Source: Chitinophagaceae bacterium (GTDB lineage Bacteria; Bacteroidota; Bacteroidia; Chitinophagales; Chitinophagaceae). From it: a stretch of 60,110 nucleotides of DNA. Position 1 is the first letter of the stretch, and each line of letters opens with the position of its first letter. The stretch lies in contig SAIX01000126.1 in NCBI GenBank assembly GCA_004028765.1, positions 1-60,110 of the forward strand, read 5' to 3'. This document shows positions 1 to 7,222 of this stretch, in pieces. The translations under genes were made by a program, and so were the position numbers. The notes beneath the pieces were generated by a model. That model searched no databases. It worked only from the letters and a program-made list of their open reading frames with translations, and was not told the DNA's origin.

Positions 1-94
1 ATTCTGAAATGCACATATCTGAATAAACGGAAAGTTAAATTGATATTATTTCTGGCCTTTAACCATTAAATTGTATACATAAAATCCCCCAACT

Positions 95-184
95 ATGTTA
101 GTTTATATTGCTTTAGCTGTTTTCCTTGCCTGTCTGTATATGGCATACAAGGGAGCCTCGACAACCGAGAGAACCAAGTTTTAA
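95..184 (+). CDS. Small single-pass membrane protein candidate, 29 aa
   Basis: An ATG at 95 opens a 29-codon frame ending in TAA at 182-184. Residues 2-17 are almost entirely hydrophobic (begins MLVYIALAVF) and the rest is a short polar, basic tail ending TERTKF, so the product looks like a one-helix inner-membrane peptide. A rho-independent terminator follows 26 bases after the stop, which supports a discrete transcript. The size and shape recall KdpF-type peptides, but no kdpA follows, so no function is assigned. It could also be a chance frame. Confidence 0.4.
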   Translation: MLVYIALAVFLACLYMAYKGASTTERTKF

Positions 185-210
185 GTTCTCTCACCATAAC
201 CTATCTTGAT

Positions 211-249
211 AAGGTACACCGTTCAATAAAAGGGCCGTGTACCTTTTTT
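211..249 (+). terminator. Rho-independent terminator after the 29-aa ORF
   Basis: A perfect 9-bp stem, AAGGTACAC (211-219) with GTGTACCTT (237-245), encloses a 17-nt loop and runs into a T run. It points on the + strand and would end the small-ORF transcript before the next gene. Confidence 0.7.
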
Positions 250-331
250 ATTGCATGCCACTGACCAGGGTTTCAGCACCGAAACGATAAATAAAAAACA
301 TCGGCGGGTTCTTATAAAAAATTTTTTCTCC

Positions 332-339
332 TACCTTCG
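332..339 (+). promoter_or_regulatory. Candidate -7 element (TACCTTCG) for the fadN-like gene
   Basis: TACCTTCG matches the Bacteroidota -7 consensus TAnnTTTG at all but one position and lies about 45 bases before the ATG at 385. No clear -33 TTG was found, so this is only a candidate. Confidence 0.3.
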
Positions 340-384
340 GTAAAAATAGTTGCATAACTAACTAATTTTACAAAAAGCTTGTTT

Positions 385-2760
385 ATGAAACGAACGATCC
401 GGAAAGTTGCGGTATTGGGCAGTGGTGTAATGGGCTCGCGAATTGCCTGCCATTTTGCAGGCATCGGGGTACAGGTAGTATTGCTTGATATGGTAGCCAA
501 AGGCGCCGAAGAAAGCAGCAAACCCGCAGAACGCAACAAACTGGTGAATGATGCTTTACAGTCTGCCATAAAAAGCAACCCCTCTCCCGTATTCACCAAA
601 GACGTGGTGAAAAAAATCAGTACCGGCAATTTCACAGATAACATGAAAGACATTGCTTCCTGCGACTGGATCATTGAAGTGGTGGTGGAGCGGCTCGATA
701 TCAAGCAAATGATTTACGCCCAGGTTGAGCAGTTCCGAAAACCGGGCACACTGGTTACCTCCAATACATCGGGTATCCCCATCCACATGATGGCGGAGGG
801 CAGAAGCGATGATTTCAAAAAACATTTCTGTGGTTCGCATTTCTTTAATCCGCCAAGGTACCTGCGTTTGTTAGAGGTCATTCCTACGCCATATACCGAT
901 CCGGAAGTGGTGGATTTCCTGATGCAGTATGGAGATCTCTATCTTGGGAAAACCACCGTGCTTTGTAAAGACACGCCTGCATTTATTGCCAATCGTATCG
1001 GGGTTTTCAGCATCATGAGTATTTTCCATATCATGGAAAAACTGGGATTGAATGTTGATGAGATCGATGCGTTAACAGGCCCCGTTATCGGCAGGCCCAA
1101 ATCGGCCACATTCCGTACTGCAGATGTGGTTGGGATCGATACACTCGTAAAAGTGGCGAAGGGGGTTGCAGATAACTGCCCCGACGATGAAGCAAAAAAC
1201 ATTTTTACCATTCCTTCCTGGCTGGAAAAAATTGTTGCCAACAACTGGCTGGGCGATAAAACCGGTCAGGGTTTTTTCCAAAAGAAAAAATCTGCCGCAG
1301 GCAAAGAAATCCTTACCCTGAACCTGCAAACCATGGAATACGGGGCAAGACAGAAACCAAAATTTGCAAGCATTGATGCTGCCAAACCCATCGAAAGCCT
1401 GAAAGAAAGGATCAAATTACTGAATGCGGCAACCGATAAAGCCGGGGATTTTTACAGGCAGTTCCATTTCGCGTTGTTCTCTTATATATCACACCGCATA
1501 CCCGAGATCAGCGATGAAATTTACCGGCTGGATGATGCGATGATGGCGGGTTTTGGCTGGGAGATCGGTGCTTTTGAAACCTGGGATACACTGGGCATGG
1601 CCAAAACCGTTGCTGCCATGAAAACTGCGGGCTATGCCGTTGCAGGATGGGTGGAAGAAATGCTGGCCGGCGGCGCAACCAGTTTTTATAAAGTGGATGC
1701 AGGCAAACGGGTGTATTATGATATGGCATCAAAAACATACCAGCCTTTGCCTGGTGGAGATGCGTTCCTGGTACTGAATAACCATGCAGATAAAACGATC
1801 TGGAAAAACAGTGCCTGTAAATTGTATGATATCGGCGATGGCGTTGCGGGTTTTGAATGGAGCAGCAAAATGAACAGCATCGGCGGCGAAGTGCTGGAAG
1901 GACTGAACAAAGCGATCGGTATCGCCGAAGAAAAATTCAAAGGGCTTGTGATTGCGAATGAAGGCGCCAATTTCAGTGCAGGAGCCAATGTGGGGATGAT
2001 TTTTATGCTGGCGATAGAGCAGGAATATGATGAACTGGATATGGCGATCCGTATGTTCCAGAACAGTATGATGCGGGTGAGGTATTCTTCCGTTCCTGTT
2101 GTAACAGCGCCGCATGGATTGACATTGGGTGGCGGTTGTGAAATGAACCTGCATGCAGATAAAATATGCGCGGCCGCAGAAACCTATATCGGTCTTGTAG
2201 AGCTCGGTGTGGGTTTGATACCCGGTGGTGGCGGTACAAAAGAATTTGCTTTGCGTGCAGGAGACGAGCTTCACGAAGACGAGCCTGAAACCGTAACGCT
2301 TAAAAACCGTTTCTTCTCCATCGCCACCGCGAAAGTGGCCACTTCTGCGCAGGAAGCCTATGGCATTGGAATCCTGCGCAAAGGACATGATGAAGTGGTT
2401 ATGAATATCGGCCGCCGGATAGCAGAAGCTAAAAAATCGGTGATTGAAATTTATGACCAGGGCTATACCATGCCACAGCCACGCAAAGATGTAAAAGTGT
2501 TAGGCCGCCAGGGGCTTGGAGCCATGCTGGCCGGCATCAACGGTATGTGGCGCGGGGGATATGCAACCGATCATGATGCCTTGGTGGCACGCAAACTTGC
2601 CTACGTAATGTGCGGTGGTGACCTCAGTGAGCAAAACCTGGTGAGTGAACAGTATTTGCTTGATCTTGAAAGGGAAGCATTCCTGAGTTTGTGCGGCGAA
2701 AAGAAAACACTTGAGCGCATTCAAAGTGTTTTAAAAAGCGGAAGGCCGATCCGGAATTAA
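385..2760 (+). CDS. fadN: 3-hydroxyacyl-CoA dehydrogenase / enoyl-CoA hydratase, FadN type
   Basis: This is a cytosolic bifunctional fatty-acid beta-oxidation enzyme of about 791 aa. It hydrates enoyl-CoA and oxidises 3-hydroxyacyl-CoA with NAD+. The N-terminus carries the Rossmann motif GSGVMG (residues 12-17), followed by the 3HCDH NAD-binding and C-terminal domains to about residue 330, including the HFFNP segment with the likely catalytic His. A crotonase domain follows at about 440-660 (GGGCEMN, ELGVGLIPGGGG). The domain order, dehydrogenase before hydratase, and the length match Bacillus FadN rather than FadB. The frame also opens at TTG 379, but ATG 385 gives the conventional start MKRTIRKVAV. 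The gene stands alone: no thiolase or acyl-CoA dehydrogenase lies nearby, so partner enzymes must be encoded elsewhere. Confidence 0.9.
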   Translation: MKRTIRKVAVLGSGVMGSRIACHFAGIGVQVVLLDMVAKGAEESSKPAERNKLVNDALQSAIKSNPSPVFTKDVVKKISTGNFTDNMKDIASCDWIIEVVVERLDIKQMIYAQVEQFRKPGTLVTSNTSGIPIHMMAEGRSDDFKKHFCGSHFFNPPRYLRLLEVIPTPYTDPEVVDFLMQYGDLYLGKTTVLCKDTPAFIANRIGVFSIMSIFHIMEKLGLNVDEIDALTGPVIGRPKSATFRTADVVGIDTLVKVAKGVADNCPDDEAKNIFTIPSWLEKIVANNWLGDKTGQGFFQKKKSAAGKEILTLNLQTMEYGARQKPKFASIDAAKPIESLKERIKLLNAATDKAGDFYRQFHFALFSYISHRIPEISDEIYRLDDAMMAGFGWEIGAFETWDTLGMAKTVAAMKTAGYAVAGWVEEMLAGGATSFYKVDAGKRVYYDMASKTYQPLPGGDAFLVLNNHADKTIWKNSACKLYDIGDGVAGFEWSSKMNSIGGEVLEGLNKAIGIAEEKFKGLVIANEGANFSAGANVGMIFMLAIEQEYDELDMAIRMFQNSMMRVRYSSVPVVTAPHGLTLGGGCEMNLHADKICAAAETYIGLVELGVGLIPGGGGTKEFALRAGDELHEDEPETVTLKNRFFSIATAKVATSAQEAYGIGILRKGHDEVVMNIGRRIAEAKKSVIEIYDQGYTMPQPRKDVKVLGRQGLGAMLAGINGMWRGGYATDHDALVARKLAYVMCGGDLSEQNLVSEQYLLDLEREAFLSLCGEKKTLERIQSVLKSGRPIRN

Positions 2761-2798
2761 CCGCTCTTATTTTCGAATGCATATTTGCCGTATCGCTT

Positions 2799-3365
2799 TT
2801 ATCCGGTTGATGCAAGCGGCAGCGTAATAAAAATACTGTTCGCTGGAATATTGATAAAAGCAATATCTCCCTTCATTGCCCGGAAGATGTTTTGCCAGGT
2901 TGTAAGCACTTGATTTATATAAGCAGGCGTTACCCGGTTCATCACCCCCACCAATGACTGTGATTGTTTTATTTCAGTAACAGCCGTTGTTGCACCTGCT
3001 GATATTGCAAGTAAAATATCCTGGCGGATATTGAGGTTGATCAGTTGTTTCATCAACGAATAAAAGCACAGGAAAACAATACCCTCGTCACCGGAAACCA
3101 GGAGGTTGTCATGAGATGCCTGCAGCCGAACAGGCGAAACTGTATGTTCCGTATCCAGCAATTCAACCAGCACCTGTTCGGTTAAACGCGTTATATCAAA
3201 ATCCTGTTGCTGTAAATCCAGTAAAACAGTTTCTGCAAAACGGTTCGATTGATATAAGTGCTGCAGAGCCATATCTGCAGGATATCCTATTGAGCCGGGT
3301 GAGATGCCGGCCGTATCTTCCACCAAAGCCTGTAATGCCGGTATCGTAACAGAATATTGCATCAT
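2799..3365 (-). CDS. Degenerate histidine-kinase-like protein (pseudo-HATPase)
   Basis: This protein of about 188 aa resembles the cytoplasmic core of a histidine kinase without a sensor. A helix ending DFDITRLTEQVLVELL looks like the end of a dimerisation domain. The segments VSGDEGIVFLCFYSLMKQ and GDIAFINIPANSIFITLPL follow the layout of an HATPase_c fold. The Asn of the N box, the DxGxG box and the glycine-rich lid are all missing, so ATP binding is doubtful. The frame begins at TTG 3383, but ATG 3365 (or 3362) is the better start. It lies 22 bases after the GH16 stop on the same strand and is probably co-transcribed with it. It converges on the fadN-like gene. Family assignment is by pattern only. 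Confidence 0.6.
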   Translation of the reverse strand: MMQYSVTIPALQALVEDTAGISPGSIGYPADMALQHLYQSNRFAETVLLDLQQQDFDITRLTEQVLVELLDTEHTVSPVRLQASHDNLLVSGDEGIVFLCFYSLMKQLINLNIRQDILLAISAGATTAVTEIKQSQSLVGVMNRVTPAYINQVLTTWQNIFRAMKGDIAFINIPANSIFITLPLASTG

Positions 3366-3387
3366 TATGCAGGAAATCCGCAAAAAA

Positions 3388-4254
3388 TCATTTCTTCTGG
3401 TACACCCTTACATAATCCACCAGCATACTTTGCGGAAAAATACTGTCGTCCACTCCCTGCGCCCCGCCCCAGTTACCGCCGATGGCAAGGTTCAGGATCA
3501 GGAAAAAATCCTTATTGTATGGCCATGAGTCGTTACCTGCATTCGGGTTGTTGTAAGTAAAATAAAAATTACCATCCACATACCAGGTAACCTGTGTATC
3601 GGTCCATTCCATACTGTAAACATGAAAAGAATCCTGTGCATCTTTGATCAGCACATTTCCACCCTTTTGTTTTCCGTTGGCACCATTGTAAAGTTTATTG
3701 TGTGCGGTTCCATAAATCATATTCGGGTCATGTCCCACTTCTTCCATGACATCCAGTTCTCCATCATCGGGCCATACCAGCGGACTGGTATTGGCGAGGG
3801 TCCATATCGCGGGCCATGTGCCTTTTCCCTTCGGCAACTTAGCCCTGATCTCAAATTTACCGTAGGTCCATTTTCCTTTGTTTTTGGTCAGTAACCTTGC
3901 GGATGTATAATTTCTTCCTCCGAAACTTTCTTTACGCGCTTCGATAATGAGGTTACCACCCGAAATGCGGGCATTCTCCTGCCGGGCATTGGTGTAATAT
4001 TCCAGTTCATTGTTACCCCATCCGCCTCCACCAACATCATAGCTCCATTTGGTGGTATCGGGCATACCATCGGTATTGAATTCATCCGACCAAACCAATT
4101 GATAAGTAAGTGCAGGTGTAGTTGGTGTGGTAGGGGTGGTTGGTGTAGTAGGGGTAGTGCTTCCTCCGGAAGAAGATCCTCCTTTGCTGCAGGCAAAGAC
4201 CGAAAGCAAACACAGCGTAAAAGCAAGGCAATAAAAACTGGTCAGCGGTTTCAT
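3388..4254 (-). CDS. GH16 beta-glucanase lipoprotein (laminarinase-like)
   Basis: A 288-aa glycoside hydrolase family 16 enzyme, probably cutting beta-1,3 or mixed-linkage glucans at the cell surface or in the periplasm. It starts with a signal peptide and lipobox ending VFAC (Cys22), then a Gly/Ser stretch and a PTT repeat linker (about 33-47), which suggests a lipid-anchored enzyme held off the membrane. The catalytic motif GELDVMEE gives nucleophile Glu166, Asp168 and acid/base Glu171. Flanking Trp-rich segments (GTWPAIW, YSMEWTD) are typical of the jelly-roll fold. Length is normal for a single-domain GH16. It is followed by the degenerate kinase-like gene and is divergent from the ABC transporter genes at 4423. 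The substrate is not determined by the sequence. Confidence 0.93.
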   Translation of the reverse strand: MKPLTSFYCLAFTLCLLSVFACSKGGSSSGGSTTPTTPTTPTTPTTPALTYQLVWSDEFNTDGMPDTTKWSYDVGGGGWGNNELEYYTNARQENARISGGNLIIEARKESFGGRNYTSARLLTKNKGKWTYGKFEIRAKLPKGKGTWPAIWTLANTSPLVWPDDGELDVMEEVGHDPNMIYGTAHNKLYNGANGKQKGGNVLIKDAQDSFHVYSMEWTDTQVTWYVDGNFYFTYNNPNAGNDSWPYNKDFFLILNLAIGGNWGGAQGVDDSIFPQSMLVDYVRVYQKK

Positions 4255-4391
4255 GCAATGAGGTTATACTACTAAGATAAACGATTCAGTTGTGTGATAA
4301 GGTTTTGTTCAGTTTTTACCGGCATATTTTTACCGCTGGTGTACCGAAATTACGGTTTATCAAGATTGCTGAAATATCGGTCATAACTGAT

Positions 4392-4399
4392 TATCTTCG
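4392..4399 (+). promoter_or_regulatory. Candidate -7 element (TATCTTCG) for the ABC transporter operon
   Basis: TATCTTCG fits TAnnTTTG with one change and lies 23 bases before the ATG at 4423. A TTG lies 23 bases upstream of it, a little further than the usual spacing. Same variant as the element at 332. Confidence 0.35.
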
Positions 4400-4422
4400 G
4401 AATACAACCCTAAACAAACGAT

Positions 4423-5334
4423 ATGCAACCCGTACTTTCCCTCTCAGGTCTCGCAAAATCCTATGGAAAGATACAGGCATTGAAAGGTGTTTCTTTTGAA
4501 GTACCGGAAGGCGCTGTATTTGGTATCCTCGGGCCGAACGGAAGCGGCAAAACCACGCTGCTGAGTATTATCCTCGATATTTTAAAAGCTGATTCGGGTA
4601 GTTTTGCCTGGTTTGGGGAACCGGGTTCACCTGCAACACGCAAAAGGATCGGGTCATTACTCGAAACGCCGAATTTTTATCATTATCTATCTGCGGTTGA
4701 CAACCTCAATATTACACATGCCATCAGTGGCCGTGGCGACAAAACCGATATCGACCGGGTATTGGAGATCGTAAAACTCACAGAAAGAAAAAGAAGCCGT
4801 TTCAGTTCTTACAGTCTTGGTATGAAACAACGCCTTGCCATCGCAGCTGCATTATTGGGCGATCCGCAGGTATTGGTATTTGATGAACCCACAAACGGGC
4901 TGGACCCGGTAGGGATTGCAGAGATCAGGGAATTGATCAAAGAGCTGGCGGGAAGGGGAAAAACAATCATAATGGCGAGCCACCTGCTGGATGAAGTGGA
5001 AAAAGTTTGTACGCATGTGGCCATTCTGAAAAGGGGTACCCTGATCACGGCAGGCAGTGTGGATGAAGTGCTGGCCAATGAAGATATTGTTGAGATCGCT
5101 TCTGCCGATACAGCTACCTTGCTGGAACTTGTGAAAGGATTCCCTGGATACACGCATATCAAACAGGATGGTAATAAAGTGCTGTTGTATTTCCCGATCG
5201 GTACAGCAAAACTTGCTGAAGTAAACCGGTACTGCTTTGAAAAAGGCGCCACGCTCAGCCATCTCTATGCAAAGAAGAAAAGCCTCGAGGCAAAATTCTT
5301 CGAACTCACCAATGAAAACACACAAAACAACTGA
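4423..5334 (+). CDS. ABC transporter ATP-binding protein
   Basis: A 303-aa ATPase subunit of an ABC-2 type exporter. Walker A is GPNGSGKTT (37-45), the signature is SLGMKQ (131-136) and Walker B is VLVFDEPTNGLDP (about 150-162), followed by the switch histidine in MASHLLDE. About 80 residues after the nucleotide-binding domain form the C-terminal extension common in CcmA/BcrA-like subunits. It is encoded 2 bases upstream of its membrane partner at 5337, so the two are translationally linked. The exported substrate cannot be read from the sequence; BcrA-type drug or peptide exporters and natA-like systems have the same layout. Confidence 0.9.
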   Translation: MQPVLSLSGLAKSYGKIQALKGVSFEVPEGAVFGILGPNGSGKTTLLSIILDILKADSGSFAWFGEPGSPATRKRIGSLLETPNFYHYLSAVDNLNITHAISGRGDKTDIDRVLEIVKLTERKRSRFSSYSLGMKQRLAIAAALLGDPQVLVFDEPTNGLDPVGIAEIRELIKELAGRGKTIIMASHLLDEVEKVCTHVAILKRGTLITAGSVDEVLANEDIVEIASADTATLLELVKGFPGYTHIKQDGNKVLLYFPIGTAKLAEVNRYCFEKGATLSHLYAKKKSLEAKFFELTNENTQNN

Positions 5335-5336
5335 TC

Positions 5337-6161
5337 ATGATCGCGCTTATTAAAACGGAATGGCTCAAGATCAAGAAATATCCCGCATTCTGGTGGATGC
5401 TGGGTATTGTGGCGTTAACGTATCCCGGCATCAATGCAATTTCTTTTTATGGCTATACAAAAGCCACGACCGGGAAAGAGCTTACCAACAATATTGCCAA
5501 AATGCTCCTGGGCAACCCGTTTGCATTCCCGGAAACCTGGCATTCAGTGGCATACTTTTCCTCTTTCTTTGTATTGCTGCCTTCGATACTGGTGATCATG
5601 ATGGTTACGAATGAATATACGTTCCGAACACATCGCCAGAATATTATTGACGGATGGAGCCGCAGCGAATTTATTACCAGCAAGCTTTTCGATGTACTTA
5701 TCATTTCTGTTATCGTAGCGCTGGTGTACCTCGCAGTGGCCCTGTTCTTTGGGTTTTATTCCGACAGTACTTTTGCGAACCGCTGGGCCGAACAATTACA
5801 GTACATTCCTTTGTTTCTTTTACAGACTTTTGCGCAGCTGAGTATTGCATTTATGCTGGGCTACCTGATCAAAAAGGCTTTTATCGCACTGGGCGTTTTC
5901 CTGTTTTATTACCTGATCGTGGAAAATATTGCCGTACAATATGCCCGTTTCAAAATGGATGATATCGGCCGTTTCCTGCCTTTTGAAATATCCGACAGGC
6001 TGATCCCGGCCCCTGCGTTTTTCAGCCGTTTCGGAAAAGATGCCAAAGCCTCATACGACCATTCCATATCCATTATTCCCGAGCATGTGGTGTATTCGAT
6101 CCTGCTCACAGGTTTAATCTGGCTGATCTGTTATGCGGTTCACAAAAAAAGGGACCTGTAA
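5337..6161 (+). CDS. ABC-2 type transporter permease
   Basis: A 274-aa integral membrane protein and the transmembrane partner of the ATPase ending 2 bases upstream. It shows about six hydrophobic segments: near residues 18-38, 70-90 (YFSSFFVLLPSILVIMMV), 115-140, 155-178, 182-203 and 250-267. A conserved-looking soluble stretch after the second segment (NEYTFRTHRQNIIDGWSR) is typical of this family just after TM2. It ends 3 bases before the convergent TIGR01777 gene, leaving no room for a dedicated terminator. The substrate is unknown. Confidence 0.85.
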   Translation: MIALIKTEWLKIKKYPAFWWMLGIVALTYPGINAISFYGYTKATTGKELTNNIAKMLLGNPFAFPETWHSVAYFSSFFVLLPSILVIMMVTNEYTFRTHRQNIIDGWSRSEFITSKLFDVLIISVIVALVYLAVALFFGFYSDSTFANRWAEQLQYIPLFLLQTFAQLSIAFMLGYLIKKAFIALGVFLFYYLIVENIAVQYARFKMDDIGRFLPFEISDRLIPAPAFFSRFGKDAKASYDHSISIIPEHVVYSILLTGLIWLICYAVHKKRDL

Positions 6162-6164
6162 AAA

Positions 6165-7094
6165 TTATTCTGCGAGTAATGCGGCAATGGCTTTATCAGC
6201 AGTTGGATATTGAAAAGAAAAACCGGTCTGTTGTATTTTTTCTGCATTAACCGTTGCACTCTTCAGTACTTCGATACTCATTTCGCCGAGCATGACCTTT
6301 AATATAAATGCAGGTACCGGAACAGGCAGGTAAAACCGCCCATGCATTTGTTTTGCAAGCTCCGTGATAAAATTTTTATTGGTAACAGGCGATGGCGCTA
6401 CTGCATTGTATACACCCGATACTGATTCATTTTCTATCGCATGGAGGAATATCCGGCAGAGGTCTTCTTCATGTATCCAGCTGATCACCTGCTTACCTCT
6501 ACCAAGAACCATTGCCACAAAGGCTTTCAGCGGTTTTTTAAATTCAACGAATGCCCCGCCACGGTTGCTTAATACAATACCCGTACGCAATTTTACGAGC
6601 CGCTTGCCGAGACTTGTTACCGGATCAATAGAAGATTCCCATAAGCGGCAGGTTTCGCCAAGGAAAGCTTTGTCGGCAGGCGTTTCTTCCCGAAAACCAT
6701 TTTTCCTGCTCTCCGCCGTATCAGGCCCATACCAGCCAATGGCGGAAGAACTGATCACTGTTTTTACACTATTGGGAAATTGCGAAAGTGCCTTTACGAG
6801 CAAAGCGCTACTTTCAGTCCTGCTCCTTACGATCTCTTTTTTTCTTTTCTCCGTCCATCGCTTATCTGCAACACCTGCACCAGCCAGGTGAATTATGTGA
6901 TCGGCTTTGGCAATCGCATCCGCATCAATTGTTCCTGCCCCGATATCCCAGTATGCATAGGAAAGCGAAGGGTTTATTGGTGGAACAGGTTTACCCCGGG
7001 TAAGAATGATCACCTTGTAATTTTTCTCCAGCAGCATTTTGGTAAGCCGCTGACCAATGGTACCGGTTCCGCCTGTAATGAGAATCGTCTGCAT
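6165..7094 (-). CDS. TIGR01777 family NAD(P)-binding epimerase (YfcH-like)
   Basis: A 309-aa extended short-chain dehydrogenase. The nucleotide-binding motif GGTGTIGQRL is at residues 7-16. It also has HLAGAGVADKRWT, the SSSAIGWYG segment and a C-terminal DUF1731 tail (LLGEMSIEVLKSATVNAEKI), the combination that defines the YfcH/TIGR01777 family. Members are thought to be NADP-binding, but their physiological reaction is unsettled, and nothing in this context helps. It lies downstream of the ftsZ terminator on the same strand and is probably a separate transcript. Confidence 0.88.
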   Translation of the reverse strand: MQTILITGGTGTIGQRLTKMLLEKNYKVIILTRGKPVPPINPSLSYAYWDIGAGTIDADAIAKADHIIHLAGAGVADKRWTEKRKKEIVRSRTESSALLVKALSQFPNSVKTVISSSAIGWYGPDTAESRKNGFREETPADKAFLGETCRLWESSIDPVTSLGKRLVKLRTGIVLSNRGGAFVEFKKPLKAFVAMVLGRGKQVISWIHEEDLCRIFLHAIENESVSGVYNAVAPSPVTNKNFITELAKQMHGRFYLPVPVPAFILKVMLGEMSIEVLKSATVNAEKIQQTGFSFQYPTADKAIAALLAE

Positions 7095-7150
7095 ATCAAA
7101 GCAACAAAACTAAGACCGAAAGGTTGTAAACCGGAAAACCCGCCACCAGC

Positions 7151-7175
7151 AAAAACCCCCGGCTTTCGCCGGGGG
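7151..7175 (-). terminator. Rho-independent terminator of the dcw cluster after ftsZ
   Basis: A perfect 8-bp GC stem, CCCCCGGC (7156-7163) with GCCGGGGG (7168-7175), closes a 4-nt loop. On the minus strand it is followed by five T residues (A run at 7151-7155). It lies 47 bases after the ftsZ stop and should end the long division transcript. Confidence 0.88.
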
Positions 7176-7180
7176 CCACA

Positions 7181-7200
7181 ACTAAAATCACCATTTTAGT
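7181..7200. repeat. Perfect inverted repeat between ftsZ and its terminator
   Basis: ACTAAAAT (7181-7188) and ATTTTAGT (7193-7200) are exact inverted copies around a 4-nt centre. It sits between the ftsZ stop and the GC-rich terminator hairpin, so the 3' end of the transcript could carry two stacked hairpins. No regulator is known to me for this sequence. Confidence 0.5.
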
Positions 7201-7222
7201 ACACAACTATTCAAGCAAAGGG

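Noticed and set aside
95..184. KdpF identity for the 29-aa membrane ORF
   Set aside because: KdpF is normally followed at once by kdpA; here a terminator and an unrelated gene follow.
1729..2388. Open frame of 219 codons on the - strand inside the fadN-like gene
   Set aside because: Antisense to the crotonase domain, whose motifs are all present on the + strand.
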